DNA from: JAAYCI01 sp964371725
Lineage (GTDB): Bacteria > Bacillota > Clostridia > Oscillospirales > Ruminococcaceae
NCBI GenBank assembly: GCA_964371725.1
Contig: CAYJNQ010000005.1
Span: 37,383 to 101,382, forward strand
Length of the DNA: 64,000 nucleotides
Direction: 5' to 3'
Position numbers and translations under genes: made by a program. The notes below the pieces were generated by a model. It searched no databases. It was given only the letters and a program-made list of their open reading frames with translations, and was not told the DNA's origin. The stretch's first letter is position 1. Each line of letters opens with the position of its first letter. Of this stretch, positions 7,388-16,590 are shown piece after piece.

Positions 7388-9463
7388 ATGTGTTCAAGGC
7401 CGGAAAAAATAGAGATATTGGCCCCGGCAGGAGATGCCGAAATGGTAAAAGCTGCCGTATTCAGCGGCGCAGACAGCGTGTATTTGGGCCTGCGCGGATT
7501 CAACGCACGGCGCGGCGCGGGCAATTTTGATGAGAGCGACCTTTTTGAAACCGTTGCGTTTTGCCATGCACGCCGCTGTAAGGTGTATGTGGCACTGAAC
7601 ACATTGGTGTTTGCCGGTGCAGAAACTGCCTTTGCGAATGCATTGCACACGGCTTGGAGGGCTGGGTGCGATGCGGCCATTGTGCAAGATTTGGCCGCCG
7701 TGCCGCTGGCAAAACAGGTGGCACCGCAGTTAACCTTGCACGCCTCTACGCAGATGAGTGTACATTCTTTAGCCGGTGTGCAAAAACTGGCAGAGCTTGG
7801 GTTTTCCCGTGTTATTTTAGCGCGAGAATTGCGTGAAGAGGAAATTGCGCACATCGCGGCCCACGCCCCGATAGAACTCGAAGTTTTTGTGCATGGCGCT
7901 TTGTGTATGTCGGTGTCGGGTCAATGTTATTTTAGTGCTTTTTTGGGCGGACGGAGCGGGAACCGGGGAGCTTGTGCGGGACCGTGTCGTCTGCCGTTTT
8001 GCAGTGATCGCGAGGGCACAAAAGCGGCTACAACGCAATATGCACTGTCTTTGAAAGACCTTTCCGTTTTAGAAGCCTTGCCGAGATTGCAAAAAATGGG
8101 TGTGGTTTCGGCAAAAATTGAGGGCCGTTTACGCGGTGCCGAATATGTTGCCGCCACCGTGGAGGCCGCCTTGAAAGCACGCGAGGGGCAGGATTACGAC
8201 GCGGATTTTCTGCGTGAGGTTTTTAGCCGCGGTGCCTTTACCCGCGGTTGGTATGGCGGCAAGACGGGATCGGAAATGCTGGGGCGGCGCGATGAGCAAG
8301 CGGCAGTGCAAAGTAGAAAAGCCCTGCCGAAAGCGAGGGAATTGTATCGGCGCGAGCGGGCACGGGTACCGGTGGATATGGCTCTTCGTGTGGAGCAAAA
8401 TGCTGTCTGTTTGCGTGTGTGCGACGGCGAGAATACGGCAATGAAACGGCAAGAACTCCCCTTGGCTTTGGCAAACCAGCCCCCTGCCCTGGAGCAAGCG
8501 CTACAAAAAACAGGTGGAACACCCTTTTATGCAAAGGCACTACAGATACACAATGAGGGCCGCTTTCACGTGCCTGTCTCTGTTGTGAATGCCTTAAGAC
8601 GCGATGCTTTGCAAGAGTTGTTGCATTTTCGCGAGCAAGTACCCGTGAAAGAGCCAATGAGAACGCCAACTCTTCCCCTGCCAAAGAGCACTTCCAGCAG
8701 GCGCGTTCAGGGGCTATGTGCACGCTTTTCTGCTGTGGCGCAAATGCCGAAAGAGGCGCAAAACCGGTGTGATGTATTGGTTTTCCCCCTCAGTGAAGCT
8801 GCGCATGTGCCAGTAGAATTGCGCCACAAAACGCGCCTTTCCCTGCCACGATTTATAAAACAAAAAGAGGAAACCGGTGTGCGAACGGCCATCCTCAAAG
8901 CTGCAGAACTCGGTTTTTCGGCCGTAGAAGCACAGGGCGTTGGGCAGTGGAAGCTGTGTGAAGGCGTACCTTTAACCGGCGGCTTTGGCCTCAATGTCAC
9001 CAATGCGGTATCGGCAAATTTTTTGCACAGCCTAGGTTTTTCGGCACTCACCCTGTCTGTGGAGCTCAGCGCAGCGCAGGCACACACCCTGTCTCGGGCA
9101 TGTGCAGGCACACTGCTTATAGAAATGCCGGCATACGGGCATTTTCCGCTGATGTTGACACGGGCATGCCCGATGCGTCAAAGCAGGCGCGATTGCGAAA
9201 CATGCCAAGGCGAAGTATTTTTGACCGACCGCAAGGGAAAACGCTTTCGTATGTCCTGTGAAGAGGGAATGCGCAGCGTATACAACCCGGTTCCACTGTG
9301 GCTGGCAGACCGTTTGCATGAATGCCCGGCAGACCGAGCACTGTTATACTTTACAAACGAGACAAGCGAAAAGGCCAAAGATGTTCTTTTGGCCTTTGAA
9401 GAAGGCCGCGCCGGCACAGGCAACTTCACCCGTGGGCTTTTTGACCACGGCACACAGGCCTAA
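7388..9463 (+). CDS. U32 family peptidase (collagenase-like, long form)
   Basis: 691 aa. The N-terminal half is a peptidase U32 domain (starts EILAPAGD; AVFSGADSVYLG) with the signature E-x-F-x-H-G-A-L-C around 160 and the G-x-C-x-G-P-C-R cysteine motif near 200. The remaining part matches the C-terminal extension of long U32 proteins, with a late cysteine cluster (RACPMRQSRRDCETC). Members are annotated as collagenase-like proteases, while others (RlhA, TrhP, UbiU/V) act in RNA hydroxylation or ubiquinone synthesis, so a role in RNA modification is equally possible. No signal peptide is visible. Confidence 0.85.
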   Translation: MCSRPEKIEILAPAGDAEMVKAAVFSGADSVYLGLRGFNARRGAGNFDESDLFETVAFCHARRCKVYVALNTLVFAGAETAFANALHTAWRAGCDAAIVQDLAAVPLAKQVAPQLTLHASTQMSVHSLAGVQKLAELGFSRVILARELREEEIAHIAAHAPIELEVFVHGALCMSVSGQCYFSAFLGGRSGNRGACAGPCRLPFCSDREGTKAATTQYALSLKDLSVLEALPRLQKMGVVSAKIEGRLRGAEYVAATVEAALKAREGQDYDADFLREVFSRGAFTRGWYGGKTGSEMLGRRDEQAAVQSRKALPKARELYRRERARVPVDMALRVEQNAVCLRVCDGENTAMKRQELPLALANQPPALEQALQKTGGTPFYAKALQIHNEGRFHVPVSVVNALRRDALQELLHFREQVPVKEPMRTPTLPLPKSTSSRRVQGLCARFSAVAQMPKEAQNRCDVLVFPLSEAAHVPVELRHKTRLSLPRFIKQKEETGVRTAILKAAELGFSAVEAQGVGQWKLCEGVPLTGGFGLNVTNAVSANFLHSLGFSALTLSVELSAAQAHTLSRACAGTLLIEMPAYGHFPLMLTRACPMRQSRRDCETCQGEVFLTDRKGKRFRMSCEEGMRSVYNPVPLWLADRLHECPADRALLYFTNETSEKAKDVLLAFEEGRAGTGNFTRGLFDHGTQA

Positions 9464-9536
9464 CGCAAAAACCGTAGCACAAACATGGATTAAAATTGAC
9501 ACGATGTGCACCATAGAAAAGGAGACGATACCCTGT

Positions 9537-9980
9537 ATGCAAGTGAAGTTACAGCAGTTGAGAAAAGGGGCCAAGTGGCCACAGCGTGCCACAAAGGGCT
9601 CGGCCGGTGCAGACCTTTGCGCTTGTTTAGACGAGCCTTCGCTTCGTCTTGCACCGTTGGAGCGTGCCCTGATTCCCACTGGATTTTCAATGGAATTGCC
9701 CAGCGAAGAATATGTGGCCTTGCTCTTCGCACGTAGCGGCCTTGCAACCAAACGTGGGCTGGCACTTTCAAATGGGGTTGGTGTTATAGACAGCGATTAT
9801 CGCGGTGAAATTTGTGTTGCCTTGAGCAACGTCTCCAAGGATGAGGTGGAAATTCAAAACGGAGAGCGCATTGCTCAAATTTTGGTAGTGCCCGTAGTGG
9901 CGGCCGAATTCGTGCCTTGTGAAACGCTGGAGGAAACCGAAAGAGGCCACGGGGGCTTCGGATCTACCGGGCGCACATAA
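9537..9980 (+). CDS. dut: dUTP diphosphatase
   Basis: 147 aa trimeric dUTPase, converting dUTP to dUMP and PPi. All five motifs are visible: AGADLCA (1), ARSGLATKRG (2), GVIDSDYRGE with the catalytic Asp (3), NGERIAQILV (4) and GHGGFGSTG (5) at the C terminus. The ATG before QVKLQQ gives the normal family length; GGAG lies 12 nt upstream, which is rather far. A longer in-frame reading starting inside the U32 gene has no family support. Confidence 0.92.
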   Translation: MQVKLQQLRKGAKWPQRATKGSAGADLCACLDEPSLRLAPLERALIPTGFSMELPSEEYVALLFARSGLATKRGLALSNGVGVIDSDYRGEICVALSNVSKDEVEIQNGERIAQILVVPVVAAEFVPCETLEETERGHGGFGSTGRT

Positions 9981-10022
9981 GTGGGTATCCTTTCGATACA
10001 CCGCCGGGATAAAAAGTATTCC

Positions 10023-10051
10023 TTGAATCATGAGAAATGGCATGGTAAAAT
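10023..10051 (+). promoter_or_regulatory. Promoter for the PFK-degV operon
   Basis: TTGAAT, 17-nt spacer, TAAAAT, with a 39-nt leader to the PFK start. Confidence 0.6.
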
Positions 10052-10089
10052 AGAAAAATGAGTCTAGTTTGGAAAGGATGGGGTGTAAG

Positions 10090-11337
10090 ATGAAAAATGT
10101 TATGGTTGCACAGTCGGGGGGGCCGTCTCCGGCAATCAATTCCTCTTTATCGGGTCTTGTGCAGCGTGCGATGGCAGCAAATGAGATTGGCACGGTTTAC
10201 GGTGCTTTAAACGGATTGCAAGGAATGCTTGAAAAGAGAATCATCAACATTTCCGAACAAATGACAACGGCAAAAGATTATGAATTGTTGATGCATACAC
10301 CTGCAATGGCTTTGGGGTCTTGTCGCTTCAAATTGAAGCCCGATGCAAAACATCTCTATGACCAAGTCCTCGAAATCATGAGAGCCTATGACATCGGTTA
10401 TTTTTTCTACAATGGCGGCAATGATTCAATGGACACCATCTCACGTTTGTCGGCCTATTTTCATGAAAAAGGCGAAGACATCAAGTGCATCGGTATTCCC
10501 AAAACGGTCGACAACGACCTTATGGAAACCGACCACACACCGGGTTTTGGTTCAGCGGCACGTTTTGTGGCGGCCAGTTTTTCGGAGCTCATGATCGATA
10601 CGGCCGTGTATCCCATTCCGTCTGTTACCATTGTGGAAGTGATGGGGCGCAACGCCGGTTGGCTGACAGCCTCTTCTGTTTTGGCGCGTGCACATGGTTT
10701 TACCGGTCCACACCTAATCTATTTGCCGGAGCTGCCCTTTAATCCGGATAAATTTATTGAGCAGGTTGAAAACAAACTGCAAAGCGAAACCAGTGTGCTT
10801 GTAGCGGTGAGCGAAGGCGTTCGCCTTGCAAACGGCGACTATGTGGCACAGGCAAGCAGCGGTGCTGTGGATATGTTTGGCCATGCGGCGCTTGGCGGTG
10901 TAGCCGATGCCTTGGGCAATATGGTGCGGGCAAACCTGGAAGAGAAGTATCCCGGCCTCAAGGTGCGCAGTGTAGACCCAAGTGTTTTGCAGCGCGTGGC
11001 CATGCATCTTGCCTCCGGAACCGATTTAGAAGAAGCAAAAATGTGTGGTATTTATGCGGTGGAGGCGGCGTTGGCGGGCATCAGCGACAAAATGGTGTGC
11101 ATCAAGCGCGTATCCAACCACCCTTATTTAGTGCGCTATGAGCTTGAAGACTTATGCAAGGTAGCAAACCATGAGAAAAAAGTGCCGTTGGAATGGATTT
11201 GCGATGACGGAACAAATGTAACACAGGAAATGGTGAACTACTTGTTGCCCCTTTTCCGTGGAAAAACAGATGTTTGTTATGAGGACGGGCTGCCCCGTTT
11301 TTTCCGTTTTGATACAACAAAAGTGGTGGAAAAATAA
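10090..11337 (+). CDS. Phosphofructokinase, PPi-dependent type
   Basis: 415 aa, longer than ATP-PfkA (about 320 aa). It phosphorylates fructose 6-phosphate to the 1,6-bisphosphate. The N-terminal SGGPSPAINS loop is intact. Two donor-specificity positions point to PPi rather than ATP: Asp112 in GGNDS (Gly104 in E. coli PfkA) and Lys138 in PKTVDND (Gly124 in PfkA). The position of the metal-binding Asp103 is Asn111, which is unusual. The start is the ATG after GGAAAGGATGGGG; two in-frame codons upstream lack a binding site. PPi-PFK is common in anaerobic Clostridia, and the enzyme links with enolase in this window to glycolysis. degV follows 20 nt later. Confidence 0.85.
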   Translation: MKNVMVAQSGGPSPAINSSLSGLVQRAMAANEIGTVYGALNGLQGMLEKRIINISEQMTTAKDYELLMHTPAMALGSCRFKLKPDAKHLYDQVLEIMRAYDIGYFFYNGGNDSMDTISRLSAYFHEKGEDIKCIGIPKTVDNDLMETDHTPGFGSAARFVAASFSELMIDTAVYPIPSVTIVEVMGRNAGWLTASSVLARAHGFTGPHLIYLPELPFNPDKFIEQVENKLQSETSVLVAVSEGVRLANGDYVAQASSGAVDMFGHAALGGVADALGNMVRANLEEKYPGLKVRSVDPSVLQRVAMHLASGTDLEEAKMCGIYAVEAALAGISDKMVCIKRVSNHPYLVRYELEDLCKVANHEKKVPLEWICDDGTNVTQEMVNYLLPLFRGKTDVCYEDGLPRFFRFDTTKVVEK

Positions 11338-11357
11338 ACCATCCACGAGAAAGGGTC

Positions 11358-12239
11358 ATGAATACAATGAGAGAGTATGAGATTTTAACCGATTCCAGTG
11401 CGGATTTAACCCTAGAGCAATACGAGGAATATGGGGTTCCCTGTATGCCCCTGCGTTTCACAATTGAGGGAAAGACCTACGAAAATCTGCCCGACTGGAG
11501 CAACATGAGCAAGGAGTTATTCTACGAAAAATTGCGTGGCGGAGAGATGTCTGTAACCAGCCAGTTGAACCCCCATGATTTTATGGAGCCGTTTTGCAAT
11601 GTGTTGGATCAAGGAAAAGACCTTTTGTACATCGGGTTTTCCTCCGGCCTTTCCGGCACGGTAAATTCTGCGCGCATCATGGCAAAAGAATTGAGAGTGA
11701 AATATCCCCAAGCCCACATTGCCGTGGTGGACAGCTTTTGTGCCAGCCTTGGTCAGGGGCTTTTGGTGCACAAGGCCGTGCAAAAAAAACGTGAGGGTTT
11801 AGGCCTCGATGAGCTGGTTCAGTGGCTGGAGACAAACCGCTTGAATGTAGCGCATTGGTTCACCGTAGACGACTTGGGTTTCCTAAAGCGTGGTGGACGT
11901 GTGTCGGCAGCCACGGCCATGCTGGGCACCATGTTGAATATCAAACCCATTTTGCATATGGATAACGAAGGGCATTTGACTGCCATGGACAAGGTGCGTG
12001 GCCGCCGCCAAAGCTTGGATGGAATTGTGAAACGCATGGAAGAAACAGCCATTCAAGCAAGCGAGCAAACCGTATTCATTTCACACGGGGATTGCATCGA
12101 AGATGCACGGTATGTGGAAGAACAGGTGAAACAGAAGTTTGGTGTGAAAGAGGTCATTGTCAATCATGTGGGGCCGGTTATTGGCAGCCACTCGGGCCCC
12201 GGAACCTTAGCGCTTTTCTTTATGGCAACAGAGCGATAG
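11358..12239 (+). CDS. DegV family fatty-acid-binding protein
   Basis: 293 aa, matching DegV (FakB type). Such proteins bind a fatty acid in the cleft between two alpha/beta domains and present it to the FakA kinase for incorporation into phospholipid. The N-terminal ILTDSSADL motif, the VTSQLNP segment, the GLSGTVNSA loop, and the C-terminal HVGPVIGSHSGPGTLALFF all fit. Two in-frame ATGs are possible; 11358 follows GAGAAAGG closely, 11367 is an alternative. It is the last gene of the PFK operon. No fakA is present in the window. Confidence 0.88.
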   Translation: MNTMREYEILTDSSADLTLEQYEEYGVPCMPLRFTIEGKTYENLPDWSNMSKELFYEKLRGGEMSVTSQLNPHDFMEPFCNVLDQGKDLLYIGFSSGLSGTVNSARIMAKELRVKYPQAHIAVVDSFCASLGQGLLVHKAVQKKREGLGLDELVQWLETNRLNVAHWFTVDDLGFLKRGGRVSAATAMLGTMLNIKPILHMDNEGHLTAMDKVRGRRQSLDGIVKRMEETAIQASEQTVFISHGDCIEDARYVEEQVKQKFGVKEVIVNHVGPVIGSHSGPGTLALFFMATER

Positions 12240-12290
12240 AAACACAAAAAACCGCCTTGCTATAACCGATGCAACCATTAGAACATCAAA

Positions 12291-12319
12291 AAAAACCGCC
12301 TTAGATGGGCGGTTTTTTT
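12291..12319. terminator. Bidirectional terminator between degV and hisB
   Basis: AAAAACCGCC, 6-7-nt loop, GGCGGTTTTTTT. The T-run on one side and A-run on the other allow use by both convergent genes. An extra copy of the left arm occurs at about 12246-12257. Confidence 0.8.
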
Positions 12320-12336
12320 GACGAATTATAAGGCAC

Positions 12337-12930
12337 TCACAAACTCCCCTTTGTTGAGAAAACCCCACTGAGGCGTTCTTCTTGTGAGCACGCTCGGTCT
12401 AACGCTTTTGCAAATGCTTTGAAAGAGGCCTCAGCGAGGTGGTGGTTGTTCCCCGGTGCACTCAATTGACGCAAGTGAAGGTTCATGCCGGCCGCCATAG
12501 ACACAGCGCGGAAAAACTCGTCCAAACATTCACAGTCCAACGCACCCAAGCTGGCCTGCGTGTAGCGCACATCACTCACATAACACGAGCGGCCGGATAA
12601 GTCCACCGCACAAAGCACCAAGGCTTCGTCCATGGGCAGGGTGAAATGCCCATAGCGGCAAATCCCCTCTTTATCACCAAGAGCCTGCGCCAACGCCTCA
12701 CCCAACACAAGCCCCACATCTTCCACGGTGTGATGGCTATCCACATCTAAATCGCCGCGACAACGCAAATCCAGCTCAAACAAGCCATGTTTTGTAAACG
12801 CTTCCAGCATATGGTCAAAAAACCCAATTCCGGTTCTGCAATCGCAAGTGCCGTCACCGTCTACCGTAAAAGTAAGCGTTATGTCGGTTTCGCGTGTTTT
12901 CCGGCAAACCGTAGCCGTGCGGATATTCAT
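12337..12930 (-). CDS. hisB: Imidazoleglycerol-phosphate dehydratase
   Basis: 197 aa monofunctional HisB, which dehydrates imidazole glycerol phosphate in histidine synthesis. Both manganese-binding motifs are present (DSHHTVED and NNHHLAEA), as is the N-terminal GFFDHML segment. AAAGGAGTAGGG supports the start. It sits 68 nt after an unrelated membrane-protein gene, and no other his gene is visible in the window, so it is an isolated member of the pathway here. Confidence 0.95.
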   Translation of the reverse strand: MNIRTATVCRKTRETDITLTFTVDGDGTCDCRTGIGFFDHMLEAFTKHGLFELDLRCRGDLDVDSHHTVEDVGLVLGEALAQALGDKEGICRYGHFTLPMDEALVLCAVDLSGRSCYVSDVRYTQASLGALDCECLDEFFRAVSMAAGMNLHLRQLSAPGNNHHLAEASFKAFAKALDRACSQEERLSGVFSTKGSL

Positions 12931-12998
12931 AAGCCCTACTCCTTTATCATTTGAAATTTATTGAGAAGTGCCGTTTTGCACATAAAATAAGGGATGGT

Positions 12999-14522
12999 TT
13001 ATATGCTGGTTCCGGCCGCCATATTGGGGTGCTGCACAGAGTAAAGCACATCCAGTAAAAACACACAGCTTCCCAGAAAAAGCGCCACGCGTCTGGGTTT
13101 TTTGGGCAAGTGCCGGAAGCGTTCGTCGAACATTGGCGCCAGCAAATACACACCGGCCACACACCCAACGCCAAACAACAACAGCCCCTCCAGGCAAACA
13201 CGTCCTTGTATATTCAAAAAGTAACCGGTATAGTCCCACCATTTTGTGTGTAAAAATGTTTCTAAAAACCATGCTGTGGTGTATTCAAGCGTTCCGCACA
13301 GGGCGATAGACAAAAAGAACAACCGCACGGGCCTATCTACAAAGTGTTGCAATAAAACCACAGCCCCCACCCCACCAAAGCCGTAAATGGGAAGCCAGGG
13401 CCCGTGCAAGGTGCCCCGGTTGATAAAGGTGCCCGTTTCCACAAGATAGTACAGGACCTCCCAGGCATAGCCGATGAACGCAAAGGCGAGGAACAAAAAC
13501 ACCAAGTCTTCAAGCTTATAGCGGCGGTGGTAGTCTGTGCGAATCCAGCTGCGCGACAAAAGGGGTGGTATGTGGAAATCAGCCAGTGGGTATTCAGCGT
13601 CCTCCGGTTTATCCGGTGTAAGCAGCCGGTCGTTGAACACACGAGAGAGCGTGGGGTCTTGTTTCAGAAGCCCGGCGCGCAAGCGCATATACATAGCCGT
13701 GTTTGCGCCACTGTAGTAGGGGTCAACAAACAGAACATCGGCCACCATCAAGCTCGCATACGACAATGCAAACCAACCAAAAAAGCTCAAATCAAATAAA
13801 AAGCAATGCCATTTGTGGCCGTTCATCATGCGGCAAGACAGCGAAATGGCCTCTCTCGCCGATATATCCGGATTTTCGGCAACGATAAAAGGCACCATAC
13901 GATAGGAGTAAAGCTTCACAAATCCGCCTGCGAGGGTGAAAAACCACAAGATTGTGTACACAGCCCGTAAAAGCATCACTCCGGCCACTTTTCGCATTCG
14001 GCCAATTTCATAAACATACAACAGCCTTGAAACAGATGTTTTGCGGTAGAACTGGTTTTCAAGAAAGAAGCGATATTTTCCCACAAGCAATATGTTTTTT
14101 CCAAAAACATAATAAATGAATACAATAACGGCTCCAATAGCCAAAATGATGCCGGGCAGCACGTTGTCGTGGAAAAGCAACTGGTTGAGCGAGTTGAGCA
14201 ACCCAAACACAAACGAGCCCGAAGCGGTTGCATTGTTAAAAATGGTTGCCAAGGCACCTGCCGAACCAAGGTCGAAATTGCCAATCTCTGCCACAAAACC
14301 GCGGTCCTGGCTAAAAAGGCTTTGTGCCACATCATTCACAATTTCCGTGTGCGTAACGCTGCGGTAGTTCAGTTCCCCCATAGCTGTCACGGCGCTTGGA
14401 ATGCGCGGCAAATGAAAGCCGCCCACCGCAACCAAAAGGAGAAGCGATACCCCGATGCATCTCCGATAGTTTGCTTTGAGCTGTTCTTTTGCTACTTTTG
14501 TTATCTCTTTTCTATTCCACAT
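12999..14522 (-). CDS. DUF975 / CmpB-type fusion membrane protein
   Basis: 507 aa from the chosen start. The N-terminal part (about 1-290) resembles DUF975 membrane proteins: WNRKEITKVAKEQLK followed by several hydrophobic segments. The C-terminal part (about 330-500) resembles the putative ABC-transporter type IV (CmpB, PF06541) family, with FIGYAWEVLYY, INRGTLHGPWLPIYG and WDYTGYFLNIQGRVCLEG. I have not seen a defined function for either. The start is M(WNRKE) because a promoter (-35 TTGCGA, 17 nt, -10 TACAAT) places the transcription start on or beside this ATG, and no ribosome binding site precedes it. An upstream ATG overlaps the -10 box. Confidence 0.75.
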   Translation of the reverse strand: MWNRKEITKVAKEQLKANYRRCIGVSLLLLVAVGGFHLPRIPSAVTAMGELNYRSVTHTEIVNDVAQSLFSQDRGFVAEIGNFDLGSAGALATIFNNATASGSFVFGLLNSLNQLLFHDNVLPGIILAIGAVIVFIYYVFGKNILLVGKYRFFLENQFYRKTSVSRLLYVYEIGRMRKVAGVMLLRAVYTILWFFTLAGGFVKLYSYRMVPFIVAENPDISAREAISLSCRMMNGHKWHCFLFDLSFFGWFALSYASLMVADVLFVDPYYSGANTAMYMRLRAGLLKQDPTLSRVFNDRLLTPDKPEDAEYPLADFHIPPLLSRSWIRTDYHRRYKLEDLVFLFLAFAFIGYAWEVLYYLVETGTFINRGTLHGPWLPIYGFGGVGAVVLLQHFVDRPVRLFFLSIALCGTLEYTTAWFLETFLHTKWWDYTGYFLNIQGRVCLEGLLLFGVGCVAGVYLLAPMFDERFRHLPKKPRRVALFLGSCVFLLDVLYSVQHPNMAAGTSI

Positions 14523-14529
14523 ATTCGTC

Positions 14530-14558
14530 ATTGTAACACATTGTTCACAAGCTCGCAA
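14530..14558 (-). promoter_or_regulatory. Promoter giving a predicted leaderless mRNA
   Basis: Minus strand TTGCGA, 17 nt, TACAAT. The -10 box ends 7 nt before ATGTGG, so the expected start of transcription is the A of the start codon. A 10-bp palindrome GCAAGCTTGC (14555-14564) overlaps the -35 and could be an operator. Confidence 0.6.
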
Positions 14559-14571
14559 GCTTGCCCTATCT

Positions 14572-16590
14572 CTACAACTTTGTGAACCCGATCCCCTTTT
14601 CTTTCAGTTTTTGCAAAACAGCCCTTTCCTCCTCAGACAGACAAATTCCCAAGAGGTCCTGGTTTTGTAGGGTTGTTTTTCTCTCTTCCGAACCGATGAA
14701 AATGGAGACCATTTTGAGAGCATATTGCATACTGTTGATTTCTTTTTCGCTCCACACACGTGCATGCTTGCAGTCATCCAAACCCAGCACCAAGCGCGTG
14801 TATTTTTTTGCCTTCGATTGCACCAGTAAAAACGCCTGAATGCTCTGCCCACGCACAAGCCGATAAGCATCTTCACTTTCAATCGCATGGATGTCGTTGC
14901 TGTAAAGGATGCCGTTTTCATCCAAGCTGTCGAAAAAGTCTCCCAAAGTATCTTTTGAAATGTTTTGCAAGTTCTCTATTTCTTTGGAGACTCCCGCCTC
15001 ACACCATTCGTATGTAACGCTGTAGTGATTTCCCCCATCGAACGTTTCAAACAGATAGCTTCTATCCACATGAAGGTGCTTGCCGATAAGCTGCAGTACC
15101 GTGCTAAGCACCATGCTTGTATCCTTGGATTCATACAGGATGTCAAACACGGTAGAGACAAGCTCCGAGTCAAAATATGAGTTGGCCAGCCTGCTGGCAT
15201 TTTCAACAATGGTCAGGTTTTTCATGGTTCCGTCAACCAATTTATCGGAATAAAATGTATAGCAATCCTTCCCTTGCATCTTCGATTGATACAGGGCTTT
15301 ATCAGCTGCTTTGTATAAGGACTCATAATCGGTTCCATTTTTTGGATATAGGGCAATGCCGATGCTTCCCGAAATCTTATAATCGGCGTTTTCGCCCGAA
15401 TATGTGTTTTGAAAAGCCTGCGAAATGATGTTCGCTTTTTTGGCTAAAACGGGCTCATGCGTTACATTTTGCACAAAGACAATAAACTCATCCCCACCAA
15501 TGCGCCCAATGATGTCTCCATCTCTGAAGTTGGTGTGCAAGTTTGCGGCAATTTCTCTTAGAACAATATCTCCAAAATGGTGCCCCAGGTTATCATTTAC
15601 GGCTTTAAAATTGTCCACATCGATCACAAACAGCGCATGTGTTCCATTTTTTTCGTTTTTTATTGCCTCTTTCACCGCATTTTCCGTGGCAACCTTGTTT
15701 AAGCAATTGGTTAGCAAATCGGTGCGAGAAAGAACCTCCAGCGACTTTTGCTCGTGGATATCATATGTTTTTCCGATGGTGAACAGGGGTGTTCCGTTTG
15801 CATCTAAGGTAGCTTTCCAAACCACCCGGAAGTATTTTACAGATCCATCCGTTAAAATAAAACGCACATCAAAAGGCTTTTCAAAGCACTTTTTCATGGC
15901 TTCGCTCATTTCCAAGAAGTGAGGAAGGTCCTCCGGATACACAACACCACTTTCAACAACCGTTTGTGGAAACGGTTGTTTTTCGGCGGGAAGGCCCAAA
16001 ATGGCACGGCCTTTTCCGAAAAACTGGATGGTTCTCGCCTGGATATCGTATGCCCAAAACCACTCGTCACTCAGCTCGGCCACAGCTTCGAACAAGGCTT
16101 TGTTTGTGATGCTGTTGAAAAAGAACCCCCCAATCAGCTCCTTTTCATCATAGCCGGCAAGCTGTGCCCGCAAATCATGAATGAAGGTAACCAACAAACC
16201 ACTTCCATCCCCGTCCTGCACGTCCAGCTTGTACAGTGTAATTTCTGTGGGAATTTCCTCGCCATCCGCCTTGCAATGCATCCAATAAAAACGCACGGTT
16301 CCCTTTTCGTTCACCTGTTTCATATACACTTCGGCTGCCTGACTCGAAAGCCTTCCGTCCGGCTGCTTTTCCGGGGACAGTTGGGCAATATTCTGAAAGT
16401 AGTAGTCCCTTTCTTCTGAGCCAAACAACCGGGCCGTATAGCGGTTACAGTATACATTTTGCCACTTTGCATTCCACAAAGCAACACACAAGGGTGTATT
16501 TTCCACAACCGAAAAAAGTTGAATAGCCGTCAAGCTGCTTTTTTTAAGCTCTGCTGCATAATGGTCTATGCTGTTCCTGTACTCAGACAT
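14572..16590 (-). CDS. PAS-PAS-GGDEF-GAF diguanylate cyclase
   Basis: 672 aa, no membrane segment. Two PAS-like regions (about 20-140 and 165-285) precede a GGDEF domain (about 285-450) with intact GGDEF at 365-369. An RxxD product-inhibition site (Arg356-Asp359) sits exactly five residues before it. A GAF-like domain (about 470-635) follows, and a hydrophilic tail ends the protein. It should make cyclic di-GMP from GTP in response to a cytoplasmic signal. A sensory domain C-terminal to GGDEF is less usual than N-terminal. The start is the ATG after AAAGAGGG. Its end lies 13 nt before the -35 of the next gene downstream. No EAL/HD-GYP or c-di-GMP receptor gene is seen nearby. Confidence 0.88.
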   Translation of the reverse strand: MSEYRNSIDHYAAELKKSSLTAIQLFSVVENTPLCVALWNAKWQNVYCNRYTARLFGSEERDYYFQNIAQLSPEKQPDGRLSSQAAEVYMKQVNEKGTVRFYWMHCKADGEEIPTEITLYKLDVQDGDGSGLLVTFIHDLRAQLAGYDEKELIGGFFFNSITNKALFEAVAELSDEWFWAYDIQARTIQFFGKGRAILGLPAEKQPFPQTVVESGVVYPEDLPHFLEMSEAMKKCFEKPFDVRFILTDGSVKYFRVVWKATLDANGTPLFTIGKTYDIHEQKSLEVLSRTDLLTNCLNKVATENAVKEAIKNEKNGTHALFVIDVDNFKAVNDNLGHHFGDIVLREIAANLHTNFRDGDIIGRIGGDEFIVFVQNVTHEPVLAKKANIISQAFQNTYSGENADYKISGSIGIALYPKNGTDYESLYKAADKALYQSKMQGKDCYTFYSDKLVDGTMKNLTIVENASRLANSYFDSELVSTVFDILYESKDTSMVLSTVLQLIGKHLHVDRSYLFETFDGGNHYSVTYEWCEAGVSKEIENLQNISKDTLGDFFDSLDENGILYSNDIHAIESEDAYRLVRGQSIQAFLLVQSKAKKYTRLVLGLDDCKHARVWSEKEINSMQYALKMVSIFIGSEERKTTLQNQDLLGICLSEEERAVLQKLKEKGIGFTKL

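Noticed and set aside
9258..9536. N-terminal extension of dUTPase starting inside the U32 gene
   Set aside because: No dUTPase family support; frame is a shadow of the U32 coding sequence.
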